The notes beneath the pieces are model-generated. The model was not told where the DNA came from, ran no database searches, and was given only the letters and a program-made list of their open reading frames with translations. DNA of 64,000 nt from CAWHXG01 sp963833235 (GTDB lineage: Bacteria; Pseudomonadota; Alphaproteobacteria; Rhodobacterales; Rhodobacteraceae). The stretch spans positions 248,001 to 312,000 of the forward strand of contig CAWHXG010000006.1 in the NCBI GenBank assembly GCA_963833235.1. Reading direction: 5' to 3'. Positions 33,383 to 41,306 of this stretch are shown in pieces. Within the stretch, counting starts at the first letter, position 1, and each line of letters begins with the position of its first letter. Position numbers and translations under genes: made by a program.

Positions 33383-34858
33383 TCAGTTGAGGAAGCCGGT
33401 CAAGCGCGGGATGGTGAGCGACAGGGCCGGGATGTAGGTGATCAGGAAGATCACGACGACCTCCACCGCTAGGAACGGCAGGATCGCCCGGCTGATCGTC
33501 TCGACCCGTTCGCCCGAGACCGACGAGGCGACGAAAAGCACGAGCCCCATGGGCGGCGTCGCCAGCCCCACGGTCAGGTTCACCGACATGATGATGGCGA
33601 AATGCACGCTGTTGACGCCGAGGTCGGTGAAGATCGGCCCGAGGATGGGGCCGAGGATGATGATCGCCGGCCCCGCGTCGAGGAACATGCCGACGACGAA
33701 AAGCAGGATGTTGATGAGGAACAGCAGCATCAGCGGGTTCTCGGAAAGCCCGAGGATGAACTCCGCCAGGATCTCGGGCGCATGGCTGAGCGACACGACC
33801 GTCTTGAACGACACCGCTGCGCCGACCAGCAGCAGGACCGTGGCCGAGGCGAGGGCCGAGCGGGCCAGCACGTCCGTCAGGTCGCCCAAGGTCATCGAAC
33901 GCAGCACCCCGAAGGCGATGACGAGCGCGTAGAGCACCGCGATGGCGCTGGCCTCGGTGGGCGTGAAGACACCGAAGACGATGCCGCCCAGGATGATGAT
34001 CGGCGTCTGCATGGGTGCCACCGCCTTCTTCACCACCACGCGGAAATCGTGGCTGACCTGCCCGCGCATCCGCATCACGAAGAGATGCGCGATCAGCACC
34101 GCGATGGCGAAGGCGGCCAGGCGGATGCCGGTGCCCTGCGGCACGAAGAAGGTGCCCAGCAGGTAGACCAGCCAGCCGATGTTCAGCCGCAGCAGGATGA
34201 ACGACACCCAGTGTTCCACCGCCGAGATCGGCTGCGACTTCTTCACGATGCGTTCGGCCTTGGGCAGGTTGTAGCGGTCGGCCATCAGCCGGACCATGAT
34301 CATCAGCCCCAGGCCCACCATGATGCCCGGCACGATCCCGGCGAGGAACAGCGCCGCCACGCTTTCGCCCATCACGTAGGCATAGATGATCATGATGCCC
34401 GAGGGCGGGATGATCGGCCCGATGACCGAGGATGCGGCGGTGATCGCGGCGGCGAAGGGACGGGTGTAGCCGTTCTTCTCCATCGCCGGGATGAGGGTAG
34501 AGCCGAGCGCCGAGGTATCGGCCACCGCCGAGCCCGAGAGCCCCGCGAAGAGCATCGAGCTGAGGATGTTCACATGTGCCAACCCGCCGCGCAGGTGACC
34601 CATGAAAGCCTGGCTGAATTCCACCAGCCGTTCGGTGATGCCGCCGCGGTTCATCACTTCGCCCGCCAGCAGGAAGAACGGCAGCGCCATCAGGGGAAAG
34701 CTGTCCATCCCGTTGTAGAGGTTGCGGTAGAGCAGCGCGAGGTCGCGTTCGGACCCCTGCAGCGCGAGCAGGATGCCGGGCGCGGCGAGCAAGCCGAAGA
34801 AGACCGGCATGCCGACCATGAGGAAGAGCAGGAAGACCGGCAGGAACCAGATGAGCAT
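33383..34858 (-). CDS. TRAP transporter large permease (DctM family)
   Basis: A 491-residue inner-membrane protein with about twelve hydrophobic segments, the ion-coupled transport subunit of the TRAP system. The start LIWFLPVFLLFLMVGMPVF, the segment FPLMALPFFLLAGEVMNRGG near 53 and AAITAASSVIGPIIPPSG near 137 are family landmarks. It is slightly longer than many DctM proteins (about 430) because of a charged cytoplasmic loop near residues 195-275. It lies 15 bases after dctQ and 37 before dctP on the minus strand. Confidence 0.93.
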   Translation of the reverse strand: MLIWFLPVFLLFLMVGMPVFFGLLAAPGILLALQGSERDLALLYRNLYNGMDSFPLMALPFFLLAGEVMNRGGITERLVEFSQAFMGHLRGGLAHVNILSSMLFAGLSGSAVADTSALGSTLIPAMEKNGYTRPFAAAITAASSVIGPIIPPSGIMIIYAYVMGESVAALFLAGIVPGIMVGLGLMIMVRLMADRYNLPKAERIVKKSQPISAVEHWVSFILLRLNIGWLVYLLGTFFVPQGTGIRLAAFAIAVLIAHLFVMRMRGQVSHDFRVVVKKAVAPMQTPIIILGGIVFGVFTPTEASAIAVLYALVIAFGVLRSMTLGDLTDVLARSALASATVLLLVGAAVSFKTVVSLSHAPEILAEFILGLSENPLMLLFLINILLFVVGMFLDAGPAIIILGPILGPIFTDLGVNSVHFAIIMSVNLTVGLATPPMGLVLFVASSVSGERVETISRAILPFLAVEVVVIFLITYIPALSLTIPRLTGFLN

Positions 34859-34873
34859 GCGCGTCGTCCCTTT

Positions 34874-35476
34874 CTATTCGGCTTCGGGAAGGCCGGGCGC
34901 GGCCAGCGGCATCACCTGACCGCCCGCCAGGGTGATCAGGCTGCGCAGGATCAGCTCGACGTTCACGAGGGTCAGCAGCACCATGCCCACCCAGAGCGAG
35001 AGATACATCCAGGCCAGCTTGACCTTCGCGCTGGTGCCGCCGATCAGATCGAGCGGCACGCGCAGCGAGGACGAGGCGAAGAGCCAGCCGGAATTGACGT
35101 GCTTCCAGCCGTACTGGATCGCCGTCAGCAGCACGGCGAGGGCCACGATCTGCAGGAACAGCATCAGCAGGGCGGCGGCGCTGCGGGGAATCGCGCGCTC
35201 CAGCATGTCGATGGCCACGAAGCCCCCGCGACGATAGGCGACGGGCGCTGCAAGGCCGGTCATCCACAGCATCAGGAACCGCGCGGCCTCGTCTGGCCAA
35301 GGCAAGGCGGTGCCCAGCACGTAGCGGCAGAAGACCTGCAGCAGGATCACGAAGACCATGATCGCCAGCGCCACGATGGCCGCCCACCGCCCGACATGGC
35401 CCAGCAGGCCGTTCACCGCCTGGAACGGCGCGAGCACCGCCTGGAACGGCGCGAGCACCGTCTGCAACACCGCCAT
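34874..35476 (-). CDS. TRAP transporter small permease (DctQ family)
   Basis: A 200-residue membrane protein with four hydrophobic segments, the small subunit of the TRAP importer. WPDEAARFLMLWMTGLAAPV near residue 58 is the typical family segment, then GGFVAIDML. Near the N-terminus the heptad VLAPFQA occurs twice in a row (residues about 7-20), a result of a 21-base tandem duplication at 35415-35456. It is the first TRAP gene read in this operon, 146 bases after the flavin reductase stop; no clear separate promoter was found in that gap. Confidence 0.9.
   Translation of the reverse strand: MAVLQTVLAPFQAVLAPFQAVNGLLGHVGRWAAIVALAIMVFVILLQVFCRYVLGTALPWPDEAARFLMLWMTGLAAPVAYRRGGFVAIDMLERAIPRSAAALLMLFLQIVALAVLLTAIQYGWKHVNSGWLFASSSLRVPLDLIGGTSAKVKLAWMYLSLWVGMVLLTLVNVELILRSLITLAGGQVMPLAAPGLPEAE
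35415..35456 (-). repeat. 21-base exact tandem duplication inside dctQ
   Basis: The unit starting ACCGCCTGGAACGGCGCGAGC at 35415 is repeated at 35436 and keeps the frame, adding one VLAPFQA heptad to the N-terminal helix of the small permease. It looks like a slippage event. Confidence 0.8.
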
Positions 35477-35622
35477 GGCGGCCTCCTCCCCCCAAGGTGC
35501 CCACCTCCGGGTGATCCGGGCGGGCCTTCGTCAGTCTGCCCCCGATCCTCCCCTGGGAAACGAGGGTCGCGGCGCCGGCCGTCTTGCGTGCGGCTTCGGC
35601 GGTCGACCTTGCGCCGTGCCGG

Positions 35623-36138
35623 TCACTCGGCGCGGCTGAATTCTCCGTACCCGCCGCTGCAGAAGACCAGCGGCGTGCCCTCGCGCATCTCGGCTGCCAG
35701 GACGTTGCCCAGCACGATGAGGTGATCGCCGCCGTCGTGGGTCGCTGCAAGATCGCATTCGAACCGCGCGAGGCAGCCTGCGATCAGCGGCACGCCACCT
35801 GCGCCCAGTGCCCAGTTCAGCCCTTCGAAGGCCCGCCCGTTCCGGACGAAGCGGGTTGCCACATCCGCCTGCTCGGCCCCGATGACGTGGATGGCAAAGC
35901 GCGGCGCGGTGGAGAACACCCCGAAGCGGGCCGAGGATTTCGCCGGCGACCACAGAACCATCGGCGGGTCGAGCGAGACGCTGGCGAAGCTGTTGGCCGT
36001 GATCCCCAGCGGTCCGGCGGGCGAGGGCGCGGTCACCACCGTCACCCCCGTCGCGAACCGGCCGAGCGCGTCGCGGAAAGCCCGCGCGGTCTCCGGCCCG
36101 GGGGTGAATGCCTGCATCGCGTCTCCCTGTCCGTCCAT
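35623..36138 (-). CDS. Flavin reductase, candidate SmoA-type FMN reductase
   Basis: A 171-residue protein of the flavin reductase-like (FMN-binding split barrel) family, which supplies FMNH2 to two-component monooxygenases. FRDALGRFATGVTVVTA near residue 20, GITANSFASVSLDPPMVLWS near 45, and the C-terminal GDHLIVLGNVL then GGYGEF are the family pattern. The ATG at 36138 overlaps the stop of the aldo/keto reductase (ATGA); a second ATG at 36117 with AGGGAGA before it is also possible. Its neighbours are an SsuD-like monooxygenase and an aldo/keto reductase, the same trio as smoA, smoB and smoC of the Agrobacterium sulfoquinovose monooxygenase pathway. Assignment to that pathway is inference. 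Confidence 0.85.
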   Translation of the reverse strand: MDGQGDAMQAFTPGPETARAFRDALGRFATGVTVVTAPSPAGPLGITANSFASVSLDPPMVLWSPAKSSARFGVFSTAPRFAIHVIGAEQADVATRFVRNGRAFEGLNWALGAGGVPLIAGCLARFECDLAATHDGGDHLIVLGNVLAAEMREGTPLVFCSGGYGEFSRAE

Positions 36139-37040
36139 CAGGGCACCTCTTGCCCGATCGCGGCGGTGTAGAGATCGAACCACAACTGGCGGTCCATCTC
36201 CACCGAAAGTGCGGTGGAGAACGCGCGGATCCGCTCCAGCTTGTTGGTGCCCATCACCGGCACGATGCCTGCGGGATGCCGCAGGAGCCACGCGATGGCC
36301 ACGGCGGTGGCATCGGTGCCCGCCTCTGTCGCGACCTCGCGCAGGCGCTTGTTGCAGCTGCGAGTTCCCCGGCGAAAAGCGCGCCCCCAGCCAGCGGCGA
36401 CCATGCCATGGGCGGCAGGCCACGCTCCTGCAGGAACGCGATGTCGCCGTTGGTGAAGGCGGCGTTGGCCACGAGGCTCAGCTCGATCTGGTTGGTCAGA
36501 AGCGGCGCGTCGCAGGCCGATTGCAGCAGCGTGAAGTCGTGCGGGCGGAAGTTCGAGACGCCCAGATGCCGGACCTTGCCGGACGCCACCAGCGCATCGA
36601 GCGCGGCGCCGGTCTCGCGGTGGTCCATCAGCGGGTCGGGGCGGTGCACGAGCAGAAGGTCGATCCGGTCGGTCGCCATCTCCCGCAGGCTGGTCTCCAC
36701 CGAGGCGGTGATGTGGGCGGCCGATGTGTCGTAATGCTTCACCCGGGCCGCGGCGTGGCGCCCCGCCGGCGCAACGATATCGCATTTCGTGATCGAGCTC
36801 GACCTTGTCGCGCAGGCCGGGCGCCGCCTTGAACGCCCCGCCGAGGAACCCCTCCGCGGTGTACCCGCCATAGATATCGGCCTGGTCCATCGTGGTCAGG
36901 CCCTGCTCGAGGCACGCCTCGATCTTCGCCTGGATATGGGCCGGCGCCGTGTCGTCCTCGTCCAGCCGCCACATGCCGTAGGCCAGTCGCGAGAGGGAAA
37001 GGTCTGACGCCAGCTCAATGCGTTCCATCGCGGCGCTCAT
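36138..37040 (-). CDS. Aldo/keto reductase, candidate SmoB; three apparent one-base insertions
   Basis: An NAD(P)H-dependent aldo/keto reductase. In the first frame the chain reads LSRLAYGMWRLDEDDTAPAH and TTMDQADIYGGY with the catalytic Asp/Tyr pair; the second frame continues ITKCDIVAPAGRH, VSNFRPHDFTLLQS and MAWSPLAGGALFAGE; the first frame returns with GTDATAVAIAWLLRHPAGI. Extra bases near 36794, 36358 and 36345 would restore one 299-residue chain of normal length. SmoB of the sulfo-SMO pathway reduces 6-dehydroglucose to glucose, and this protein's MWR, HYDTSAAH and LLVHRPDPL segments fit that subfamily as I recall it. The gene overlaps its neighbours at both ends. Either an error-prone sequence or a disabled gene. 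Confidence 0.72.
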   Translation of the reverse strand: MSAAMERIELASDLSLSRLAYGMWRLDEDDTAPAHIQAKIEACLEQGLTTMDQADIYGGYTAEGFLGGAFKAAPGLRDKVELDHEMRYRCAGGAPRRGPGEALRHIGRPHHRLGGDQPAGDGDRPDRPSARAPPRPADGPPRDRRRARCAGGVRQGPASGRLELPPARLHAAAIGLRRAASDQPDRAEPRGQRRLHQRRHRVPAGAWPAAHGMVAAGWGRAFRRGTRSCNKRLREVATEAGTDATAVAIAWLLRHPAGIVPVMGTNKLERIRAFSTALSVEMDRQLWFDLYTAAIGQEVP

Positions 37041-38192
37041 GCTCTGAGCCCCGTACCGAGCGGCGTATCCGGTACGGTTCCCGGCACCCGCCCATAGGCG
37101 TGCGGCAGCGAGCACGTCTTGATCTGCGGCAGCAGCTTCTCGCCCACGTGGCGGGCCTCTTCCAGATGCGGGTAGCCCGAGAAGATGAAGGCCCGGATAC
37201 CCATGCGGCGGTACGCCTCGATCCTGCTCAGCACCTGGTCGGTTGAGCCCACGAGTGCCGCGCCGCAGCCCGAACGGGCCCGGCCGATGCCCGTCCACAG
37301 ATGCGGCTCGACATAGCCGAACTGGTCGGCCAGCTCCCGCGCGCGGGCCTGATGGCTGACGCCGAGCGAGGTGGAATCGTGCGCCCGGTCGCGGATCAGG
37401 GTGCCGAGCTCGTCGTCGAGCTGGCTGACGAGGTGATCCGCATACTCCCGCGCTTCGGCCTCGGTATCGCGCACGATCATGTGCACCCGCAGGCCGTAAT
37501 CAAGCGTTCTGTCATATTTCTCAGCCACTTGGTGGACGGCCCTCATGCGCTCCGCCAGCTGTTCCTGCGGCTCCGGCCACATCAGGTAGACGTCGCAATG
37601 CTGCGCCGCAAAGCTCCAGCGCGGCGGGCGAATAGCCGCCGAAGTAAAGGAGCGGACCGCCGATCTGGTAGGGTTTCGCGGGACCGGTGGTGACGCCCTT
37701 GAAGTCATAGACTTCGCCGGTGTAGTTGATCTCGTCCTGCGTCCAGGCCTGCTTCAGGATCTCGACCACCTCGCGCGATCGCTGGTAACGCACGGCGCTC
37801 TCCGCCTTCTCGCCGGGAAAGTCCGAGGAGATGACGTTGAGCGTCAGCCGGCCCTGCAGCATGTGGTCCAGCGTCGCCACGGTGCGGGCCAGCATGATGG
37901 GCTGCATCTCGCCGCAGCGGATCGCGGCCAGCATGTTGATCCGGTCGGTGATCGCCGCACCGCCCGCCACGAAGCTGAGCGTGTCCTGCCCCACCTGATA
38001 GGAGGAGGGGCACAGGATGTTGCGGAAGCCCTGCGCCTCGGCCTCCTTCAGGATCGCGCTGCAATGCGCCCAGGACGATCGCAGATCGCCTTCCGGCACG
38101 CCCAGCAGGCGGTAATCGTCCGAGCAGAGGGCCGCGAACCACGAAACCTCGACGGCGTCGAGATCGGCGGATGTGACGGGGACGATGCTCAT
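37037..38192 (-). CDS. SsuD-family FMNH2-dependent monooxygenase, candidate SmoC; one apparent insertion
   Basis: A luciferase-like flavin monooxygenase of the alkanesulfonate monooxygenase group, which splits C-S bonds to release sulfite. Frame one gives SWFAALCSDDYRLLGVPEGD, ATLDHMLQGRLTLNVISSD and PLLYFGGYSPAALEL; one extra T in a run of three at 37610-37612 shifts it, and the other frame continues AAQHCDVYLMWPEPQEQLAE, GLRVHMIVRDTEAEA, WTGIGRARSGCGAALVGS and FSGYPHLEEARHVGE. The corrected chain has 384 residues, close to SsuD and SmoC. The stop overlaps the aldo/keto reductase start (ATGA). It is the first gene of the leftward operon, facing a GntR gene. A sulfoquinovose substrate is inferred from the gene set. 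Confidence 0.8.
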
Positions 38193-38308
38193 GCGCGGGC
38201 CATTCGTTGCTGGGCTTGGTGCCGGGATCGATGTGGATTGCTATTGCGTAGCAGGCGCAAACGAGGTGTATCAATAGTGGATCAATCCGAGTGCCGCAAA
38301 TCTTTACG
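38193..38308. promoter_or_regulatory. Divergent control region between monooxygenase and GntR genes
   Basis: An interrupted inverted repeat spans 38235-38288: GGATTG at 38235-38240 mirrors CAATCC at 38283-38288, and CTATTG at 38241-38246 mirrors CAATAG at 38272-38277. Inside it TTGCG (38244-38248) mirrors CGCAA (38256-38260). TTGATA on the minus strand (38269-38274) could be a -35 box for the leftward operon, and TTGCGT with TGTATC 17 bases on could serve the rightward genes. The layout suits control by the GntR protein encoded next to it; binding is inferred. Confidence 0.45.
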
Positions 38309-39064
38309 ATGACCGCCGACGCCAACCTCTTCCAAGTGCCCGAAGGGCCCGCGCGGGCGCATCCCGCCGCGGATGCCACGGCCTTGCCGAAATGGCTGCA
38401 GGTGAGCGAGATGATCCAGCGCGAGATCGCCTCGGGCCGGCTCACCCCAGGCGACAGGCTGCCGCCGGAGCGTGAGATGGCGGCGGATCTGGGTGTCGCG
38501 GTTGGCACCCTGCGCAAGGCGCTGGCCGAGCTGCAGGCGCGCGGGGCCATCGAGCGGCGGCAGGGTTCGGGCAACTACATCTGCGAGGCCCCGGCCGGCG
38601 CGTCGGTCTATGCGTTCTTTCGGCTGGAACGGCTGGATGGCGGCGGGCTTCCGACGGCGCGGGTGCTTTCGGTCGACCGGCTGCCGAAGCCGGCGCATCT
38701 GCCGCCCTTCGGGACCAGCACCGAGGCGCACCGGATCCGCCGGATGCGCGCGCTTGACGGGCTGATCGTCGCCGCCGAGGAGATCTGGCTCGACGGCGGC
38801 TATGCTGCCGTCATCGCCGCCGCGGACCTTTCGGAATTGCTTTACCTGCATTACCGCACTCGCCTCGGCTTCTGGATCGCCCAGGCCGACGACCGCGTGG
38901 GGCTGGCCGCGCTGCCGAACTGGGCCGCGGGCCTCTCCGGCGCGCCGGGCACCCCCTGCGGGCACGTGACCCGCATCGGCCGCGACCAGACCGGCGCGCG
39001 GGCCGAGATATCCTACACATGGTTCGATCACACCCGCGCGGCCTATGTCGCCCGGCTGCGATAG
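38309..39064 (+). CDS. GntR/HutC-family transcription regulator
   Basis: A 251-residue regulator if it starts at the ATG at 38309; a GTG at 38291 would add six residues. No ribosome site stands out for either, so the message may be nearly leaderless. The winged helix lies at about residues 25-90: EIASGRLTPGDRLPPEREMA, then VAVGTLRKALAELQARGAIE and RRQGSGNYIC. A UTRA-type ligand domain of the HutC subfamily follows, with RIRRMRALDGLIVAAEEIWL near 142 and the end RAEISYTWFDHTRAAYVARLR-like. It probably senses a sugar-like molecule and controls the divergent monooxygenase operon and the gene behind it, which starts ten bases on. Confidence 0.88.
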   Translation: MTADANLFQVPEGPARAHPAADATALPKWLQVSEMIQREIASGRLTPGDRLPPEREMAADLGVAVGTLRKALAELQARGAIERRQGSGNYICEAPAGASVYAFFRLERLDGGGLPTARVLSVDRLPKPAHLPPFGTSTEAHRIRRMRALDGLIVAAEEIWLDGGYAAVIAAADLSELLYLHYRTRLGFWIAQADDRVGLAALPNWAAGLSGAPGTPCGHVTRIGRDQTGARAEISYTWFDHTRAAYVARLR

Positions 39065-39073
39065 GGAGGATTG

Positions 39074-40213
39074 ATGGACGACGTGAAGCGCTACGGCCTG
39101 ATCGGTTGCGGCATGATGGGCCAGGAGCACCTGCGCAACATCGCGATCCTCGACGGCGCGGCTGTGGCGGCGATCTTCGAGCCCGATGCCGGCATGGCCG
39201 CGGCGTCGGCCCGGATCGCCCCGCAGGCGCGGATATGCGGCAGCGTCGAGGCGTTGCTGGCGGTGGAGGGCCTCGATGCGCTCGTCATCGCCAGCCCCAA
39301 CGATTGCCACGTCGCGCAGATGGAGGAGATCGCGCGCCTGCGCCCGCTGCCGCTTCTGGTCGAGAAGCCGCTTTACGTTGCGGCGCACGAGGCCGAGCGG
39401 CTTGATGCACTGATGGCGGCATATCCCGCGCCGGTCTGGGTGGCGATGGAATACCGCTACATGCCACCCATCGCCGCCTTCATCGCCGAGGCCGCGGAGG
39501 CGACCGGCGGGATCGCGATGCTGAGCATCCGCGAGCACCGGTTTCCGTTCCTGCACAAGGTCGGCGCCTGGAACCGCTTCAACGCCCGCACCGGTGGCAC
39601 GCTGGTCGAGAAATGCTGCCACTTCTTCGATCTGATGCGGCTGATCCTGGGGTCAGAGCCGGTGCGGGTGATGGCCTCGGCCGGGCAATCGGTGAACCAC
39701 AAGAGCGAGACGATCGGCGGCGCGGTGCCCGACATCTGGGACAACGGCTACGTCGTAATCGATTTCGCCAGCGGCGCGCGGGCGATGCTCGAGCTGTGCA
39801 TGTTCGCGGAAGGCTCGGAATACCAGGAGGAGCTGACCGCGCTTGGCCCTGCCGGCAAGATCGAGGCGCGGGTGCCGGGGCCGGGGCGGTTCTGGCCCGT
39901 CGCGCTCGGCCCCGCGCCCGTGCCGCAGATCATCGTCAGCCCGCGCGAGCCGAAGGGGCCGCGGCGGCGCGAGATCCCGGTGGACCCGGCTTTGCTGGAG
40001 GCGGGCGACCACAACGGCGCCACCTTCTATCAGCACCAGCGGTTCCTCGAGGTGGTGCGCGGCAAAGAGGCGCCGCAGGTGGGTTTCCGCGACGGGGCGG
40101 TGGCTGTGGCGGTGGGGCTCGCGGCGCAGATGTCGGCCAGCACGGGCCAGGCGGTCAGCCTGCCGGTACCGGCCGAGGCGCCACCCGCGCGGGCGGTGGC
40201 CTCGGCTCGCTAG
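39074..40213 (+). CDS. Gfo/Idh/MocA-family protein, candidate NAD-dependent sulfoquinovosidase (GH188-like)
   Basis: A 379-residue Rossmann-fold protein. The NAD site is GLIGCGMMGQEHLRNI near residue 8, the family lysine is in LVEKPLYVA near 96, and the catalytic-domain segments are EYRYMPPIAAFI near 126, REHRFPFLHKVGAWNRFN near 153 and GTLVEKCCHFFDLMRLI near 177. GGAGG ends five bases before the ATG. Recently described GH188 enzymes use this fold and tightly bound NAD to hydrolyse sulfoquinovosides; location beside a monooxygenase, aldo/keto reductase and flavin reductase set makes that role likely here. An ordinary sugar dehydrogenase is the main alternative. It follows the regulator gene on the same strand. 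Confidence 0.75.
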   Translation: MDDVKRYGLIGCGMMGQEHLRNIAILDGAAVAAIFEPDAGMAAASARIAPQARICGSVEALLAVEGLDALVIASPNDCHVAQMEEIARLRPLPLLVEKPLYVAAHEAERLDALMAAYPAPVWVAMEYRYMPPIAAFIAEAAEATGGIAMLSIREHRFPFLHKVGAWNRFNARTGGTLVEKCCHFFDLMRLILGSEPVRVMASAGQSVNHKSETIGGAVPDIWDNGYVVIDFASGARAMLELCMFAEGSEYQEELTALGPAGKIEARVPGPGRFWPVALGPAPVPQIIVSPREPKGPRRREIPVDPALLEAGDHNGATFYQHQRFLEVVRGKEAPQVGFRDGAVAVAVGLAAQMSASTGQAVSLPVPAEAPPARAVASAR

Positions 40214-40336
40214 GCCGGGGCGGTGGGCGGCGCGGGACAGTCGCTCTGCCCGCAGATGCCCGACAAGCGGCTCCCTGCGCTGGTGGCGACCTTCCCGGTC
40301 CAGGTCGAAGTGGCGTGCGGCGCGGGCCGGGCGCCG

Positions 40337-41086
40337 TCACCCCTGGCAGGGCCAGTCGGCCTTCGCCCCGGCCTCCTGCGCGATCAGCCGGTCGAAGGCC
40401 TCCCGCGTCAGGTTGCCGATGGCCAGCGTGCGGCCGGCGACGATGGCCGGCGTGCCGGGGATGCCGAAGGCGGCGGCAAGGCCGAGGCTGCGCGCGATCC
40501 GCGCCTCCGTCCGGGGCGCGTCCATGTCCGCCAGAAGGCGGGCTGGATCGAGGCCCAGCCCGGCGGCGAGCGCGGTCAGGTAACCCTCCTCCGCCTGGAA
40601 GCGGGTGCGGTGCAGGCGGCGGCGCATCGCATCGCCGGCCCCCTGCGCCTCGGCGGCGATGGTGGCACGGGCCGCGGCGATCGACCCGGGGCCGAGCAGC
40701 GGCAGGTTCTTCCAGGTCAGATCGATGGTGTCGCCATCCGCCTCCGTCAACCAATCGGCCATGATCCGGCAATAGGGACAGTTCACGTCGGTGAAGAAGG
40801 CCACCGGCACGAGGCCCGGCCGGGGCGGCGCGGGGAAGAGGGCTGCGCAGACCTCGTTCGGGGGAACCGGCTGGGCAGCGATCTTTCCCGGCTCGGCCGC
40901 GCCCGGCAGCCCCACGAAGGGATCGGAGAGACCCGTCACGGGCCCCCCGGCGGTCCGGCGAAATCCGGGCAAGCCGGCGATGGGCGTGGCCTGCGGCTGC
41001 GGGGCCAGCGCCTGCCAGAGCCGCGGCAGGCCACCCACCAGCGCCACGGCGCCTACAAGCGCTATGATCCCGCGGCGGCTGCTCAT
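40337..41086 (-). CDS. DsbA-like thiol:disulfide oxidoreductase
   Basis: A 249-residue exported thioredoxin-fold protein. The N-terminus MSSRRGIIALVGAVALVGGL is a signal anchor or uncleaved leader. The active site is FFTDVNCPYCRIMADW near residue 100, with the cis-proline loop AAFGIPGTPAIVAG near 207. A long helical insertion separates the two, as in DsbA and ScsC-type proteins. It probably forms or isomerises disulfides in periplasmic proteins. The ATG at 41086 gives a compact leader, so the longer open frame is not used. It is divergent from putA, with 220 bases between them. Confidence 0.85.
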   Translation of the reverse strand: MSSRRGIIALVGAVALVGGLPRLWQALAPQPQATPIAGLPGFRRTAGGPVTGLSDPFVGLPGAAEPGKIAAQPVPPNEVCAALFPAPPRPGLVPVAFFTDVNCPYCRIMADWLTEADGDTIDLTWKNLPLLGPGSIAAARATIAAEAQGAGDAMRRRLHRTRFQAEEGYLTALAAGLGLDPARLLADMDAPRTEARIARSLGLAAAFGIPGTPAIVAGRTLAIGNLTREAFDRLIAQEAGAKADWPCQG

Positions 41087-41306
41087 GGCTGGCCCGCCCG
41101 GGCAGGGCTTGCAACTTCGGGTGGCATCGGCCCTCGCTTCGATCCTGTACCGCCGGCCTCGCACGGGCGGCGCCGCCGGGCAAGCGCCGCGGCGGCCGGT
41201 GGCAGCCCCGTGGCAGGAAGCGTTTGCAACACCGCCACGGATGCGGTTCCCTCTGCGCTGCGCGCCGCATCCCGGCCGATCCCCGCGCCATCCGGAAGGG
41301 CCGACC

